In this document: positions 1 through 6,303 of the stretch, one piece after another | How positions within the stretch are numbered: position 1 is the first letter of the stretch | Layout of the letters: the number at the start of each line of letters is the position of its first letter | NCBI GenBank assembly: GCA_902782955.1 | Contig: CACZPD010000194.1 | Location: 1-11,324 of the forward strand | Source of the DNA: an uncultured Erysipelotrichaceae bacterium | Lineage (GTDB): Bacteria; Bacillota_I; Bacilli_A; Erysipelotrichales; Erysipelotrichaceae | DNA length: 11,324 bases | Direction of reading: 5' to 3' | Notes under the pieces: generated by a model | The model's input: only the letters and a program-made list of their open reading frames with translations | Database searches by the model: none | What the model was told of the DNA's origin: nothing | Position numbers and translations under genes: made by a program

Positions 1-773
1 CCCATCTGCGCAATGACGGAACGGTCCCTGAATTCAACCATGGAGTGAATCACGGATTCATCGTGCATGATGACTTCGATATCATCGTAATCAACATCAA
101 AGAGCCAGTGTGCTTCAATGACCTCGAAACCTTTATTCATCATATCCGCGCTGTCGATGGTGATCTTTGCGCCCATAGACCAGTTCGGATGGGCAAGCGC
201 CTGTTCAACTGTTACATCCTTCAGCTGTTCCCGTGACAGTTTGCGGAATGATCCTCCTGAAGCGGTAATGATCAGTTTTTTCAGATCACTGCGCCGGCTG
301 CCCTGCAGGCACTGGAATATCGCGCTGTGTTCCGAATCGATCGGATACAGGTTGCGTCCGTGCTTTTTTAACGCTTTTTTGATCAGTTCACCGCCGACAA
401 CAAGTGTTTCCTTATTGGCCAAAGCAACATCTTTCCCATGTTCTATGGCATACAGCGTCGGCAGAAAACCGGTAAATCCAACCAGTGCATTGACCAGTAC
501 ATCATAGTCAGACTGTTTTAAAACTTCTATTAAGCCGTCATCTCCATGAAAAAAAGAGATATGCGGGAATTCTTTTTTCAGCTCAGAAGCGGCTTCTTCT
601 TCCTGGACGGAAACGAAATTCACATCGATTTTTGAAAGGATATCTTTCAGCACGGGAATATTCCGTCCGACACCGATACCGGTAATGGTGAAATCGGATG
701 GATGCTGCAGAACAACATCGATCGTCTGCAGTCCGATCGAACCGCTGGCACCAAGCAAAACGAGTTTTTTCAT
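1..773 (-). CDS. dxr: 1-deoxy-D-xylulose 5-phosphate reductoisomerase, partial (3' end outside window)
   Basis: Converts 1-deoxy-D-xylulose 5-phosphate to 2-C-methylerythritol 4-phosphate with NADPH, the committed step of the MEP isoprenoid pathway in the cytoplasm. About 257 residues are visible, and the reading frame is open to the window edge. It starts MKKLVLLGASGSIG, the NADPH-binding loop of the family. Next come LANKETLVVGG (about residues 118-128), the metal-binding DSEHSAIF (146-153; acidic ligands D146 and E148), a TASGG motif and HPNWSMGAKITIDSA, followed by MMNKG and VIHSMVEF. All family hallmarks expected in this span are intact. The start is ATG at 773, with GGAGG just upstream. 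That ATG overlaps the cdsA stop as ATGA, so translation is probably coupled. It is the last visible gene of the uppS-cdsA-dxr group. In many Bacillota the RIP protease gene rseP follows, but that lies outside the window. Confidence 0.97.
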   Translation of the reverse strand, partial: MKKLVLLGASGSIGLQTIDVVLQHPSDFTITGIGVGRNIPVLKDILSKIDVNFVSVQEEEAASELKKEFPHISFFHGDDGLIEVLKQSDYDVLVNALVGFTGFLPTLYAIEHGKDVALANKETLVVGGELIKKALKKHGRNLYPIDSEHSAIFQCLQGSRRSDLKKLIITASGGSFRKLSREQLKDVTVEQALAHPNWSMGAKITIDSADMMNKGFEVIEAHWLFDVDYDDIEVIMHDESVIHSMVEFRDRSVIAQM

Positions 774-1558
774 ATGATCCTCCAGATGATCATCAGCACC
801 CTGATGACCAGAAGACAGAATACAAAACTGTCTATTCTGTCAAGCATTCCGCCGTGTCCCGGGAAAATGGAACTGAAATCCTTGATCTTGAATCTCCGTT
901 TGATCAGGCTGAAGCTGAGATCACCGATCTGTGAGACAAACGGCAGAATAATGCTGGCTGTAATGATCAGGTTTTTCGGAAATGCTTTTATAAGCAGGAG
1001 TCCAAAGATCAAAGATGCGGCCAAACCTGCTATATAACCGCCTGCAGCCCCTTCCCATGTCTTGTTCGGAGAAACCTTAGGGCTCATCTTGTGCTTGCCG
1101 AAAGTAACACCGAAAAAATAGGCGGCAGTATCACACATAAAAGACGCCATGCCGATATAGATGGCAATAAAATGCGGGCCTTCCAGTCCATAGATCTGCT
1201 GAACGGTCTGCAGGGAGATCCCGCAGATGAACATCAGCAGAAAATGATAAGGAATCGCGTCGGTTTCGATCGCATCCGTAAAGAGTTTAATGCTGAACAG
1301 GACGGGAACCGCGATGCAGTTCAGGATCATAAACCAGTCAGCCGGCAGAAGGATACAGCATAAGAAGTACGCGAAAAGAAGCAGGATGATGACCGGATGA
1401 AACTTGCGGTCCTCGAGGGCTGCGATCTCACAGGCGACAAGCAGTCCGATGATGCCCAGCAGGACTTTCAGCCAGATGCCGCCAAGGACAAACGGCGGTA
1501 CAAATATCGCAAGCATGAGAAACGCTGTAAGTATTTTGATCACCATTTTTTTAGACAT
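770..1558 (-). CDS. cdsA: phosphatidate cytidylyltransferase (CDP-diglyceride synthase)
   Basis: Makes CDP-diacylglycerol from phosphatidic acid and CTP, the branch point of phospholipid synthesis in the membrane. The protein is 262 residues, usual for the family, and mostly hydrophobic with about seven to eight predicted membrane spans. The conserved loop DTAAYFFGVTFGKHKMSPK and then SPNKTWEG lies in the middle. The C-terminal family signature (about 217-244) shows SLIKRRFKIKD, PGHGGMLDRIDS and the catalytic acidic residues. I chose ATG at 1558 because GGAGG sits eight bases upstream; a longer in-frame version to 1600 would add 14 residues that are translated uppS tail sequence and lack an SD. 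The ATG overlaps the uppS stop by 8 bases (ATGTCTAA), and the cdsA stop overlaps the dxr start by 4, so the three genes are very likely co-translated. Confidence 0.96.
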   Translation of the reverse strand: MSKKMVIKILTAFLMLAIFVPPFVLGGIWLKVLLGIIGLLVACEIAALEDRKFHPVIILLLFAYFLCCILLPADWFMILNCIAVPVLFSIKLFTDAIETDAIPYHFLLMFICGISLQTVQQIYGLEGPHFIAIYIGMASFMCDTAAYFFGVTFGKHKMSPKVSPNKTWEGAAGGYIAGLAASLIFGLLLIKAFPKNLIITASIILPFVSQIGDLSFSLIKRRFKIKDFSSIFPGHGGMLDRIDSFVFCLLVIRVLMIIWRII

Positions 1559-2267
1559 TCTTAACGCCTCCGAATCTGCGGTCCCTGTTCTCGAATTCAT
1601 CCAGACAGCGCTTCAGAACAGCAGGAGTAAATTCCGGCCAGCTTTCCGGAACAAATTCCAGTTCTGCGTATGCGATCTGCCAGAGCAGATAATTGGAAAT
1701 TCTCATTTCACCGCTTGTACGGATCAGAAGATCCACCGGCGGCATATCCCTGGTCATCAGATATGATTCGAAAAGTTCCTCATCGAGATCTCCGGCAATA
1801 CCTTTCTTATAATCATCAGCGTACGCTTTTGCGGCAAGCAGGATCTCACGGTGCGAACCATAGTTCATGGCGATGTTCAGTGAAAGCCCCGTGTTCTTTT
1901 CCGATTCCATTTCCGCTTCCTTCAGAACAGCTGCCGTACTTTCAGGAAGATCATCCATTTCGCCGATGATCCGGATACGGAAGCCCCTGTCCAGGAATTC
2001 CTTCATATATTTTTTAAAGAATATCGCAGGAAGCTTCATCAGATAACTCACTTCATCTTTTGACCGTTTCCAGTTTTCCGTTGAAAAAGCATAAAGCGTC
2101 AGATATTCTACGCCCATTTCAGCGGCTGCGATTGCGATCGTACGGACATTATCCGCGCCGACCATATGACCGGCTGTACGCGGTTTGCCCTGTGCTTTCG
2201 CCCATCTTCCGTTGCCGTCCATAATGACAGCAAGATGTCTGCATTTTTTCTCATTGTTATCAATCAT
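1551..2267 (-). CDS. uppS: undecaprenyl diphosphate synthase (cis-prenyltransferase)
   Basis: Adds isopentenyl units in cis to farnesyl diphosphate to make the C55 lipid carrier for peptidoglycan and other wall polymers. It spans 238 residues from ATG at 2267. The N-terminal HLAVIMDGNGRWA (residues 11-23) holds the catalytic Asp17. TLYAFSTENWKR follows, then the C-terminal RTSGEMRISNYLLWQIAYAE substrate-binding motif, all intact. The start is not obvious: no SD precedes ATG 2267. The only upstream in-frame alternative is a TTG at 2309, also without SD, which would add 14 residues not seen in the family. A TATAAT ends seven bases before the ATG, which would suit a leaderless or nearly leaderless transcript. 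It is separated from frr by a terminator and overlaps cdsA by 8 bases. Function is certain; the start is less so. Confidence 0.96.
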   Translation of the reverse strand: MIDNNEKKCRHLAVIMDGNGRWAKAQGKPRTAGHMVGADNVRTIAIAAAEMGVEYLTLYAFSTENWKRSKDEVSYLMKLPAIFFKKYMKEFLDRGFRIRIIGEMDDLPESTAAVLKEAEMESEKNTGLSLNIAMNYGSHREILLAAKAYADDYKKGIAGDLDEELFESYLMTRDMPPVDLLIRTSGEMRISNYLLWQIAYAELEFVPESWPEFTPAVLKRCLDEFENRDRRFGGVKNV

Positions 2268-2274
2268 ATAAACT

Positions 2275-2280
2275 ATTATA
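2275..2280 (-). promoter_or_regulatory. candidate -10 box for uppS-cdsA-dxr
   Basis: A perfect TATAAT on the minus strand lies between the frr terminator and uppS. Only seven bases separate it from the uppS ATG, placing transcription start at or next to the first codon. There is no recognisable -35 at 16-18 bases spacing (TCTCCT at 17) and no TG extension, so this could be chance in an AT-rich gap, with expression coming from readthrough of the terminator. Confidence 0.4.
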
Positions 2281-2313
2281 AACGATTGCGGTAAAAAAGG
2301 AGATTCCAAAAGT

Positions 2314-2335
2314 AAAAAACCCGTTTCCGGGTCTT
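2314..2335 (-). terminator. intrinsic terminator after frr
   Basis: On the minus strand the RNA reads ACCCG, loop GAAA, CGGGT, followed by a run of T. Two further pairs (one G-T) extend the stem to seven. The stem begins inside the frr stop codon (2334-2336). It divides pyrH-frr from uppS-cdsA-dxr within what is usually one gene cluster and may act as a partial attenuator. Confidence 0.8.
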
Positions 2336-2882
2336 ATACTTTCATTACTTCAGCGGATTTTGCCTTGGCGATCTCATCAATTTTCTTGATGTACTTATCC
2401 GTCAGCTTCTGGATATCTTCCTGGGCGTCCTTCTGATTGTCTTCATCCATCGTTTTGTCTTTCTTGACAAAAGCGTTGGCATCGCGGCGGATATTGCGGA
2501 TCTGCACTTTGGATTCCTCTGCGTATTTGGAAACCTTTTTTGTCATTTCCTTACGTGTCTCTGCAGTCAGCTGCGGAACAGTCATACGTACTACTGTACC
2601 GTCATTCTGCGGCGCAATACCGAGATCGGAAGCGTGGCAGGCCTTCTCGATTTCCTTCAGTGAAGATGGATCAAACGGTTTGATCACCAGGGTTCTTCCT
2701 TCCTGTACAGAAATGGAAGCGATCTGGTTCAGAGGCATCGGTGATCCGTAGTAGTTGACTTCGATGCGGTTCAGCATGGCGGCGTTTGCCTGCCCGGTGC
2801 GGATTGTATTGAGATCATTTACCAGACGGTCGATCTCTTTCATCATTTTCTTCTCGCTTGCAGCAACAATCTCATAAGCCAT
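2334..2882 (-). CDS. frr: ribosome recycling factor
   Basis: Splits the post-termination ribosome together with EF-G in the cytoplasm. It is 182 residues long, close to the usual 185. Typical features are visible: the N-terminal helix with LVNDLNTIRTGQANAAML, then the domain II stretch VNYYGSPMPLNQIASISVQE and VIKPFDPSSLKEIEKA. The segment IAPQNDGTVVRMTVPQLTAE follows, and then the C-terminal helices rich in K and E (QIRNIRRDANAFVKK). The start is ATG at 2882. Its SD (AAAGGAGAG) lies in the last codons of pyrH, whose stop is only two bases upstream, so the two are translationally coupled. The gene ends directly in a terminator. Pairing with pyrH is the near-universal bacterial arrangement. 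Confidence 0.98.
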   Translation of the reverse strand: MAYEIVAASEKKMMKEIDRLVNDLNTIRTGQANAAMLNRIEVNYYGSPMPLNQIASISVQEGRTLVIKPFDPSSLKEIEKACHASDLGIAPQNDGTVVRMTVPQLTAETRKEMTKKVSKYAEESKVQIRNIRRDANAFVKKDKTMDEDNQKDAQEDIQKLTDKYIKKIDEIAKAKSAEVMKV

Positions 2883-2884
2883 AA

Positions 2885-3595
2885 TTATTTCTCTCCTTTA
2901 ATGATCGTTCCGATCTTTTCTCCCTTGACAGCTCTCATTATATTCCCTTTTTCGTTCATATTGAATACGACAAGTTCCATATGATTGTCCATGCACATGC
3001 TTGTAGCGGTGGAATCCATGACCTGGAGTCCTTTTTCAAGAAGGTCCATATATGTCAGCTGGTCATACTTGGTCGCTGTCGGATCCTTCTTCGGATCAGC
3101 GGAATAAACACCGTCTACGCCGTTTTTGGCCATAAGGATCACGTCTGCCTTGATCTCACTGGCCCTTAATGCCGACGTTGTATCTGTGGAGAAATACGGG
3201 CTTCCTGTACCGCCGCCGAAAATGACGATACGGCCTTTCTCCAGATGACGCAGTGCCCTGCGCAGAATGAACGGTTCAGCAACCTGTCTCATTTCAATGG
3301 AAGTCTGCACCCTTGTGGATACACCTTCAGATTCCAGGGCTGACTGAATCGCCAGCGCATTGATGACTGTTGCCAGCATGCCCATATAATCCGCCTGGTT
3401 TCTTTCCATGCCCATCTCAGCGGACATCTTTCCTCGGATGAAGTTTCCGCCGCCGACAACGATGGCGATCTGGACGCCCAGGTCAGCTACTTCTTTTATT
3501 TCTTTTGCGAGATCTTTCAGCACGGCCGGGCTCAGATTATTTCCGTCGCCCGAGAGCGCTTCCCCGCTCAGTTTCAGCAATACACGTTTATACAT
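2885..3595 (-). CDS. pyrH: UMP kinase (uridylate kinase)
   Basis: Phosphorylates UMP to UDP with ATP in pyrimidine nucleotide synthesis; a hexameric amino-acid-kinase-fold enzyme. It has 236 residues from ATG 3595. Visible motifs are the N-terminal [13 protein letters not shown] phosphate loop, GGGNFIRG (about 50-57) and the [18 protein letters not shown] helix. After them come [14 protein letters not shown], the [15 protein letters not shown] nucleotide-binding segment and the [12 protein letters not shown] stretch. A second ATG at 3601 lies directly against the SD; AGGAGG with six bases spacing points to 3595. It is the first gene of its operon with its own promoter, and is not joined to rpsB-tsf as in many bacteria. 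It diverges from the Ppx/GppA gene. Confidence 0.98.
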   Translation of the reverse strand: MYKRVLLKLSGEALSGDGNNLSPAVLKDLAKEIKEVADLGVQIAIVVGGGNFIRGKMSAEMGMERNQADYMGMLATVINALAIQSALESEGVSTRVQTSIEMRQVAEPFILRRALRHLEKGRIVIFGGGTGSPYFSTDTTSALRASEIKADVILMAKNGVDGVYSADPKKDPTATKYDQLTYMDLLEKGLQVMDSTATSMCMDNHMELVVFNMNEKGNIMRAVKGEKIGTIIKGEK

Positions 3596-3623
3596 GATCA
3601 TCCTCCTGAATCTTCTGTTAATT

Positions 3624-3632
3624 ATTATAGCA
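3624..3632 (-). promoter_or_regulatory. extended -10 promoter of pyrH-frr
   Basis: The minus strand reads TGCTATAAT, a perfect -10 with the TG extension, about 29 bases before the pyrH ATG. Start of transcription near 3617 would leave a leader of about 22 bases containing AGGAGG. No good -35 is seen, which the extended -10 can compensate for. Confidence 0.65.
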
Positions 3633-3671
3633 TTACAGTCTGTATTTTCCGTTCTTTTTTCAAAAGCCTGC

Positions 3672-3698
3672 TTTACAGCAGTTTCTGTTGTTTATAAT
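3672..3698 (+). promoter_or_regulatory. promoter of the Ppx/GppA gene
   Basis: TTTACA and TATAAT are separated by 15 bases, a little short of the 17-base optimum. Transcription would start near 3705 and give a leader of about 15 bases with GGAGG at 3708-3712, seven bases before the ATG. It is back to back with the pyrH promoter. Confidence 0.55.
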
Positions 3699-3719
3699 GA
3701 TTAAAACGGAGGTAGTGCC

Positions 3720-4610
3720 ATGATGCGTTACGGAATTGTCGACGTCGGATCGAATACGATCGTCCATGTTATTTATGAATCAGAAAACGGCAGACTCAGA
3801 ATAGTTTCCCATCATTCCGATCCGGTGCATCTTGTTTCCTATATCCATGATTCGCATATGGAACCTGAAGGGATCGGTAAGGCCTGTGAATCCATAAGAA
3901 ATGCCCTTTCGGATTTTCACAAAAATGATGTCAGCCTGATCCGGGGATTTGTTACTGCGCCTGCCCGCGGTATCAACAACAGCGATGAACTGATCCGGTC
4001 TGTCCGTGAAACAGGTCTCAGTCTGCAGATACTGAGCGGCGAAGAAGAAGCTTTTTACAGTTACAGGGGAACATGTCTTGATACGGATGCGGAAAGCGGC
4101 CTGATGATCGATATCGGCGGCGGGAGCACGGAACTGCTTGCTTTCCGGCATTATGAGAAGACTGATTCCTTTTCCATGCCGCTTGGCTGCGTGCGCCTGA
4201 AAAATGAAACAGACGCTTACAAAGCCAGCGCGGAAATGCTGAAAGCCTACCGCATACGGCATCCGCAGATGCCGGATCAGGACGTTCTGCTTGCGGTAGG
4301 AGGCACAGCCAGGGCGCTTGCGAAAGTCATCCGTGCTCTGTACGGGTCCGGCAGAAGCAGAGATGTAAGTTATGCTTATGACCTTTACGATAAACTGATC
4401 CATAATGATGCAGACGCACAGGAAGCTGTCAGGAGTAACGTCGGTTCTGCCCGCAGACCGGTTTTTACACCCGGACTGGCAATGCTGTGTGCGGTATGCC
4501 GGAGTTTCGGGATCCGGACGATCCTTTCCAGTGAATACGGTGTACGCGAAGGATTCCTGATGGAAACCATACTTCCCCCGGAAGACCAGCCGGTTAAACT
4601 TATTGTCTGA
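3720..4610 (+). CDS. Ppx/GppA family phosphatase, short single-module form
   Basis: Predicted exopolyphosphatase or guanosine pentaphosphate phosphohydrolase of the ASKHA (actin/hexokinase-like) fold, cytoplasmic; polyphosphate or pppGpp would be the substrate. It has 296 residues. In order: phosphate-1 loop GIVDVGSNTIVHVI (5-18), FVTAPARGINN (77-87), LSGEEEAFYSYRG (105-117) with the catalytic glutamate pair at 109-110, phosphate-2 loop MIDIGGGSTELL (129-140), MPLGCVRLK, the adenosine-loop equivalent LAVGGTARALAKV (191-203), and a final SEYGVREGF. E. coli Ppx and GppA are about 500 residues with an extra C-terminal HD-like part; this protein has only the catalytic N-terminal half, as in many Gram-positive homologues. 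SD GGAGG lies seven bases upstream. Which substrate it uses cannot be told from sequence alone. No terminator is visible before the next gene. Confidence 0.9.
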   Translation: MMRYGIVDVGSNTIVHVIYESENGRLRIVSHHSDPVHLVSYIHDSHMEPEGIGKACESIRNALSDFHKNDVSLIRGFVTAPARGINNSDELIRSVRETGLSLQILSGEEEAFYSYRGTCLDTDAESGLMIDIGGGSTELLAFRHYEKTDSFSMPLGCVRLKNETDAYKASAEMLKAYRIRHPQMPDQDVLLAVGGTARALAKVIRALYGSGRSRDVSYAYDLYDKLIHNDADAQEAVRSNVGSARRPVFTPGLAMLCAVCRSFGIRTILSSEYGVREGFLMETILPPEDQPVKLIV

Positions 4611-4635
4611 TCGTGCAACAGGAACAGATAATCAT

Positions 4636-4664
4636 TTGCAATATATGCGCATAAAACGTACAAT
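4636..4664 (+). promoter_or_regulatory. promoter of the S24 repressor gene, leaderless type
   Basis: TTGCAA (4636-4641) and TACAAT (4659-4664) are spaced by exactly 17 bases. The -10 ends six bases before the ATG at 4671, so transcription is expected to start at or within a base or two of the start codon. No SD precedes the ATG, which agrees with a leaderless mRNA. Confidence 0.6.
4644..4653 (+). promoter_or_regulatory. candidate operator: 10-bp perfect palindrome
   Basis: TATGCGCATA reads the same on both strands and lies between the -35 and -10 boxes of the repressor gene. Placement there is typical of an autorepression site for an HTH dimer. I found no second copy in the window. That it is the binding site is inference. 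Confidence 0.45.
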
Positions 4665-4670
4665 TAAGCT

Positions 4671-5264
4671 ATGGAATTGATGGATATCATAAATGATTAT
4701 AAAAAGAAGACGGGAATCAGCGACGCTGAACTTGCCCGCCGGCTTGGTCTTGCCCGCTCCACGACACAGAGATGGAGCAGCGGACAGATCCGCAAAATAT
4801 CCGCGGAGACTGCCGAAAAGCTGTCAAAACTGGTCGGATATAACGTTGAACCATTGCTGAAAGGCATGGATCCTGCCGCAAAACTTCCGGTTATCGGATA
4901 TGTCAAAGCCGGATACGATCTTTTCGCCGAAGAAAACTATCTAGGCGAAGAAGAAGCTTCCCTGGATGACTGCCGCCGGGCAGATTACTATCTGAAAGTT
5001 GAAGGGAATTCCATGAGCGGCATCGGCATCATGGACGGATCCCTTGTACTTGTGCGCACGACCTCAGTACTGGAAAGCGGACAGATCGGTGTTGTGCTGA
5101 TCGGTGATGAAGTCACGGTAAAGCGTGTTGTATATAAAAACCGCATGATGATACTGGAAGCTGCCAGTCCCGATGTGGAAAACCGTTACTTTTCTCCGCA
5201 GGAAATCAAAAACCTGCCCGTAAAGATTCTCGGGCAGGTACTCTCGGTAAAGACTTACTTCTGA
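4671..5264 (+). CDS. LexA/HdiR-like self-cleaving repressor (HTH_XRE + peptidase S24)
   Basis: Predicted transcription repressor that inactivates itself when RecA filaments form, hence a DNA-damage switch. It has 197 residues. The N-terminal helix-turn-helix (about 5-62, with SDAELARRLGLARSTTQRW) is of the Xre/Cro type, not the winged helix of classical LexA. The C-terminal S24 domain begins LPVIGYVKAG. It has the Ala80-Gly81 cleavage bond, nucleophile Ser114 in EGNSMSGIGIMDG and general base Lys151 in VTVKRVV. The Ser-Lys distance of 37 equals that of E. coli LexA. This layout matches HdiR of Lactococcus and phage CI-like repressors. Start ATG 4671 is favoured by the promoter position; ATG 4680 is an alternative without SD. 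No integrase or phage gene lies nearby, so a chromosomal role is more likely than a prophage one. Targets beyond possible self-control are unknown. Confidence 0.88.
   Translation: MELMDIINDYKKKTGISDAELARRLGLARSTTQRWSSGQIRKISAETAEKLSKLVGYNVEPLLKGMDPAAKLPVIGYVKAGYDLFAEENYLGEEEASLDDCRRADYYLKVEGNSMSGIGIMDGSLVLVRTTSVLESGQIGVVLIGDEVTVKRVVYKNRMMILEAASPDVENRYFSPQEIKNLPVKILGQVLSVKTYF
5212..5239 (+). repeat. 9-bp perfect GC-rich inverted repeat inside the repressor gene
   Basis: ACCTGCCCG and CGGGCAGGT flank a 10-base loop about 25 bases before the stop codon. As RNA it would form a strong hairpin just upstream of the terminator, but no T run follows, so it is not itself a terminator. It may stabilise the 3' end or be a coincidence of coding. 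Confidence 0.6.
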
Positions 5265-5286
5265 AACAGGCAATGCCTGTTTTTTT
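5264..5286 (+). terminator. intrinsic terminator after the S24 repressor
   Basis: AAACAGGC, loop AAT, GCCTGTTT, then further T for an eight-base-pair stem with a seven-base T run. The first stem base is the last base of the repressor stop codon. The T run overlaps the stop codon of the convergent ROK gene. Read on the minus strand it has only a weak T run (TTTC), so it mainly serves the plus strand. Confidence 0.88.
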
Positions 5287-6187
5287 ACATTTCGTAGAGA
5301 TAGTGATATAAAGCGCCGATCATATTCGCATCATTTCCGAATGTGCACGCAACAACTTCCGGTCTCGAAGCTGGTGTTTTGCCTTCCAGTTCTTCAAACA
5401 CTTCATCGAGCTTGCGGTTTATGGTTTCCATCAGGATCGGCTGTTTGGAGATACCGCCGCCGAATGAGAATCTCTGTACATCCAGGATCAGCTGAAGAGA
5501 CATGATGCCGCTGACGAGACCGTCGCAGAATACATCCAGGACTTCAAGCGCATCCTCTTCACCGTTGTTGACAGCTTCAAAGAACATGCGTCCGTCAACT
5601 TCATCCACATGGACTGCCTTCTTTTCCGCATAGAGACCGACAAGGGCATTGGTACTGCCGCAGGAAGCCCAGCTGTGCCCTTTTGCGTACGGGGCTGCCC
5701 AGTCCTGGCTGATACCGGAGAATTCACCTGCCGCGAATGTGTTGCCGCGGATCAGTTTGCCGCCGATGATCACGGAACCGCCGATACCTGTTCCCAGTGT
5801 AATGACCGAACCGCTTTCATAGCCTTTCATGGATCCTTTCCACAATTCCGCAAGTGCCGCTGCCTTGGCGTCATTTTCAACGCAGAAAGGAACATCGATC
5901 TTGTCTTTCAGTTCATCTGCCAGATTGATCCCGCTGATATATCCAAGTGCGCCGCTGGTATAGAAATAGCCGTTCTTTGAATCGATCCTGCCGGGTGCGC
6001 TCATGCAGACAGCCTGGATATCACGATCACGGAAATTCTCATAGATCCCTGCAATCTCATCAATGAAGCTCCCGAGACTGTCACGGGGCGTTTTTACTTC
6101 GCCCTTTTCAATTATTTCGATTTCATCGTTCATTACCGCATATTTGATGTTTGTTCCGCCTACGTCTATTGTAAGATAGTTTTTCAT
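5285..6187 (-). CDS. ROK-family sugar kinase lacking the zinc motif
   Basis: Predicted ATP-dependent kinase for a sugar or glycoside, cytoplasmic. It has 300 residues and no DNA-binding N-terminus, so it is an enzyme and not a NagC/XylR-type regulator. Visible: ATP phosphate loop TIDVGGTNIKYAV (6-18), CVENDAKAAALAE (102-114) with catalytic Asp106, and phosphate-2 loop LGTGIGGSVI (131-140). The usual zinc-binding stretch (GE.GH followed by CxCGxxGCxE) is replaced by GEFSGISQDW and a lone Cys in ASCGSTNALVG. This resembles the zinc-free ROK kinases of Listeria and streptococci (BglK type, beta-glucoside kinase), as does the C-terminal FGNDANMIGALYHYL. Substrate is therefore uncertain. SD AAAGGAGAG precedes ATG 6187. 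No sugar transporter lies next to it. It converges with the repressor gene. Confidence 0.85.
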   Translation of the reverse strand: MKNYLTIDVGGTNIKYAVMNDEIEIIEKGEVKTPRDSLGSFIDEIAGIYENFRDRDIQAVCMSAPGRIDSKNGYFYTSGALGYISGINLADELKDKIDVPFCVENDAKAAALAELWKGSMKGYESGSVITLGTGIGGSVIIGGKLIRGNTFAAGEFSGISQDWAAPYAKGHSWASCGSTNALVGLYAEKKAVHVDEVDGRMFFEAVNNGEEDALEVLDVFCDGLVSGIMSLQLILDVQRFSFGGGISKQPILMETINRKLDEVFEELEGKTPASRPEVVACTFGNDANMIGALYHYLYEM

Positions 6188-6245
6188 TATGCTCTCCTTT
6201 TAAAAGCGTGACATGATTCCGTCAGCTGTTTTTCTCTCTGTGTTC

Positions 6246-6251
6246 ATTATA
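6246..6251 (-). promoter_or_regulatory. candidate -10 box of the ROK kinase gene
   Basis: A perfect TATAAT on the minus strand, preceded directly by TG, lies about 60 bases before the ATG. It falls between the DUF349 terminator and the kinase, where a promoter is needed. The -35 region is poor (TACGTA at 17 bases). The 8-base word ACATGATT (plus strand) occurs at 6211-6218 and 6251-6258, exactly 40 bases apart, on the two sides of the expected start site. Confidence 0.5.
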
Positions 6252-6277
6252 CATGATTACACTTTCCATACGTACTG

Positions 6278-6303
6278 AAAAAAGGAAGCTTATTCAGCTT
6301 CCT
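6278..6303 (-). terminator. intrinsic terminator after the DUF349 gene
   Basis: On the minus strand AGGAAGCT, a five-base loop and AGCTTCCT are followed by TTTTTT. The gene's TAA stop (6290-6292) lies at the junction of loop and 3' arm, so the last codons of the gene form the 5' arm of the stem. Confidence 0.87.

Noticed and set aside
1404..1766. Plus-strand open frame across the cdsA-uppS junction
   Set aside because: Both underlying minus-strand genes are certain; the frame is a shadow without a start signal.
2268..2309. Longer uppS from TTG 2309
   Set aside because: It adds 14 residues not typical of the family, has no SD and would include the -10-like box. The true start is more likely ATG 2267.
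3780..4403. 207-codon open frame on the minus strand inside the Ppx/GppA gene
   Set aside because: The plus-strand gene carries every family motif; the antisense product resembles nothing and lacks an SD.
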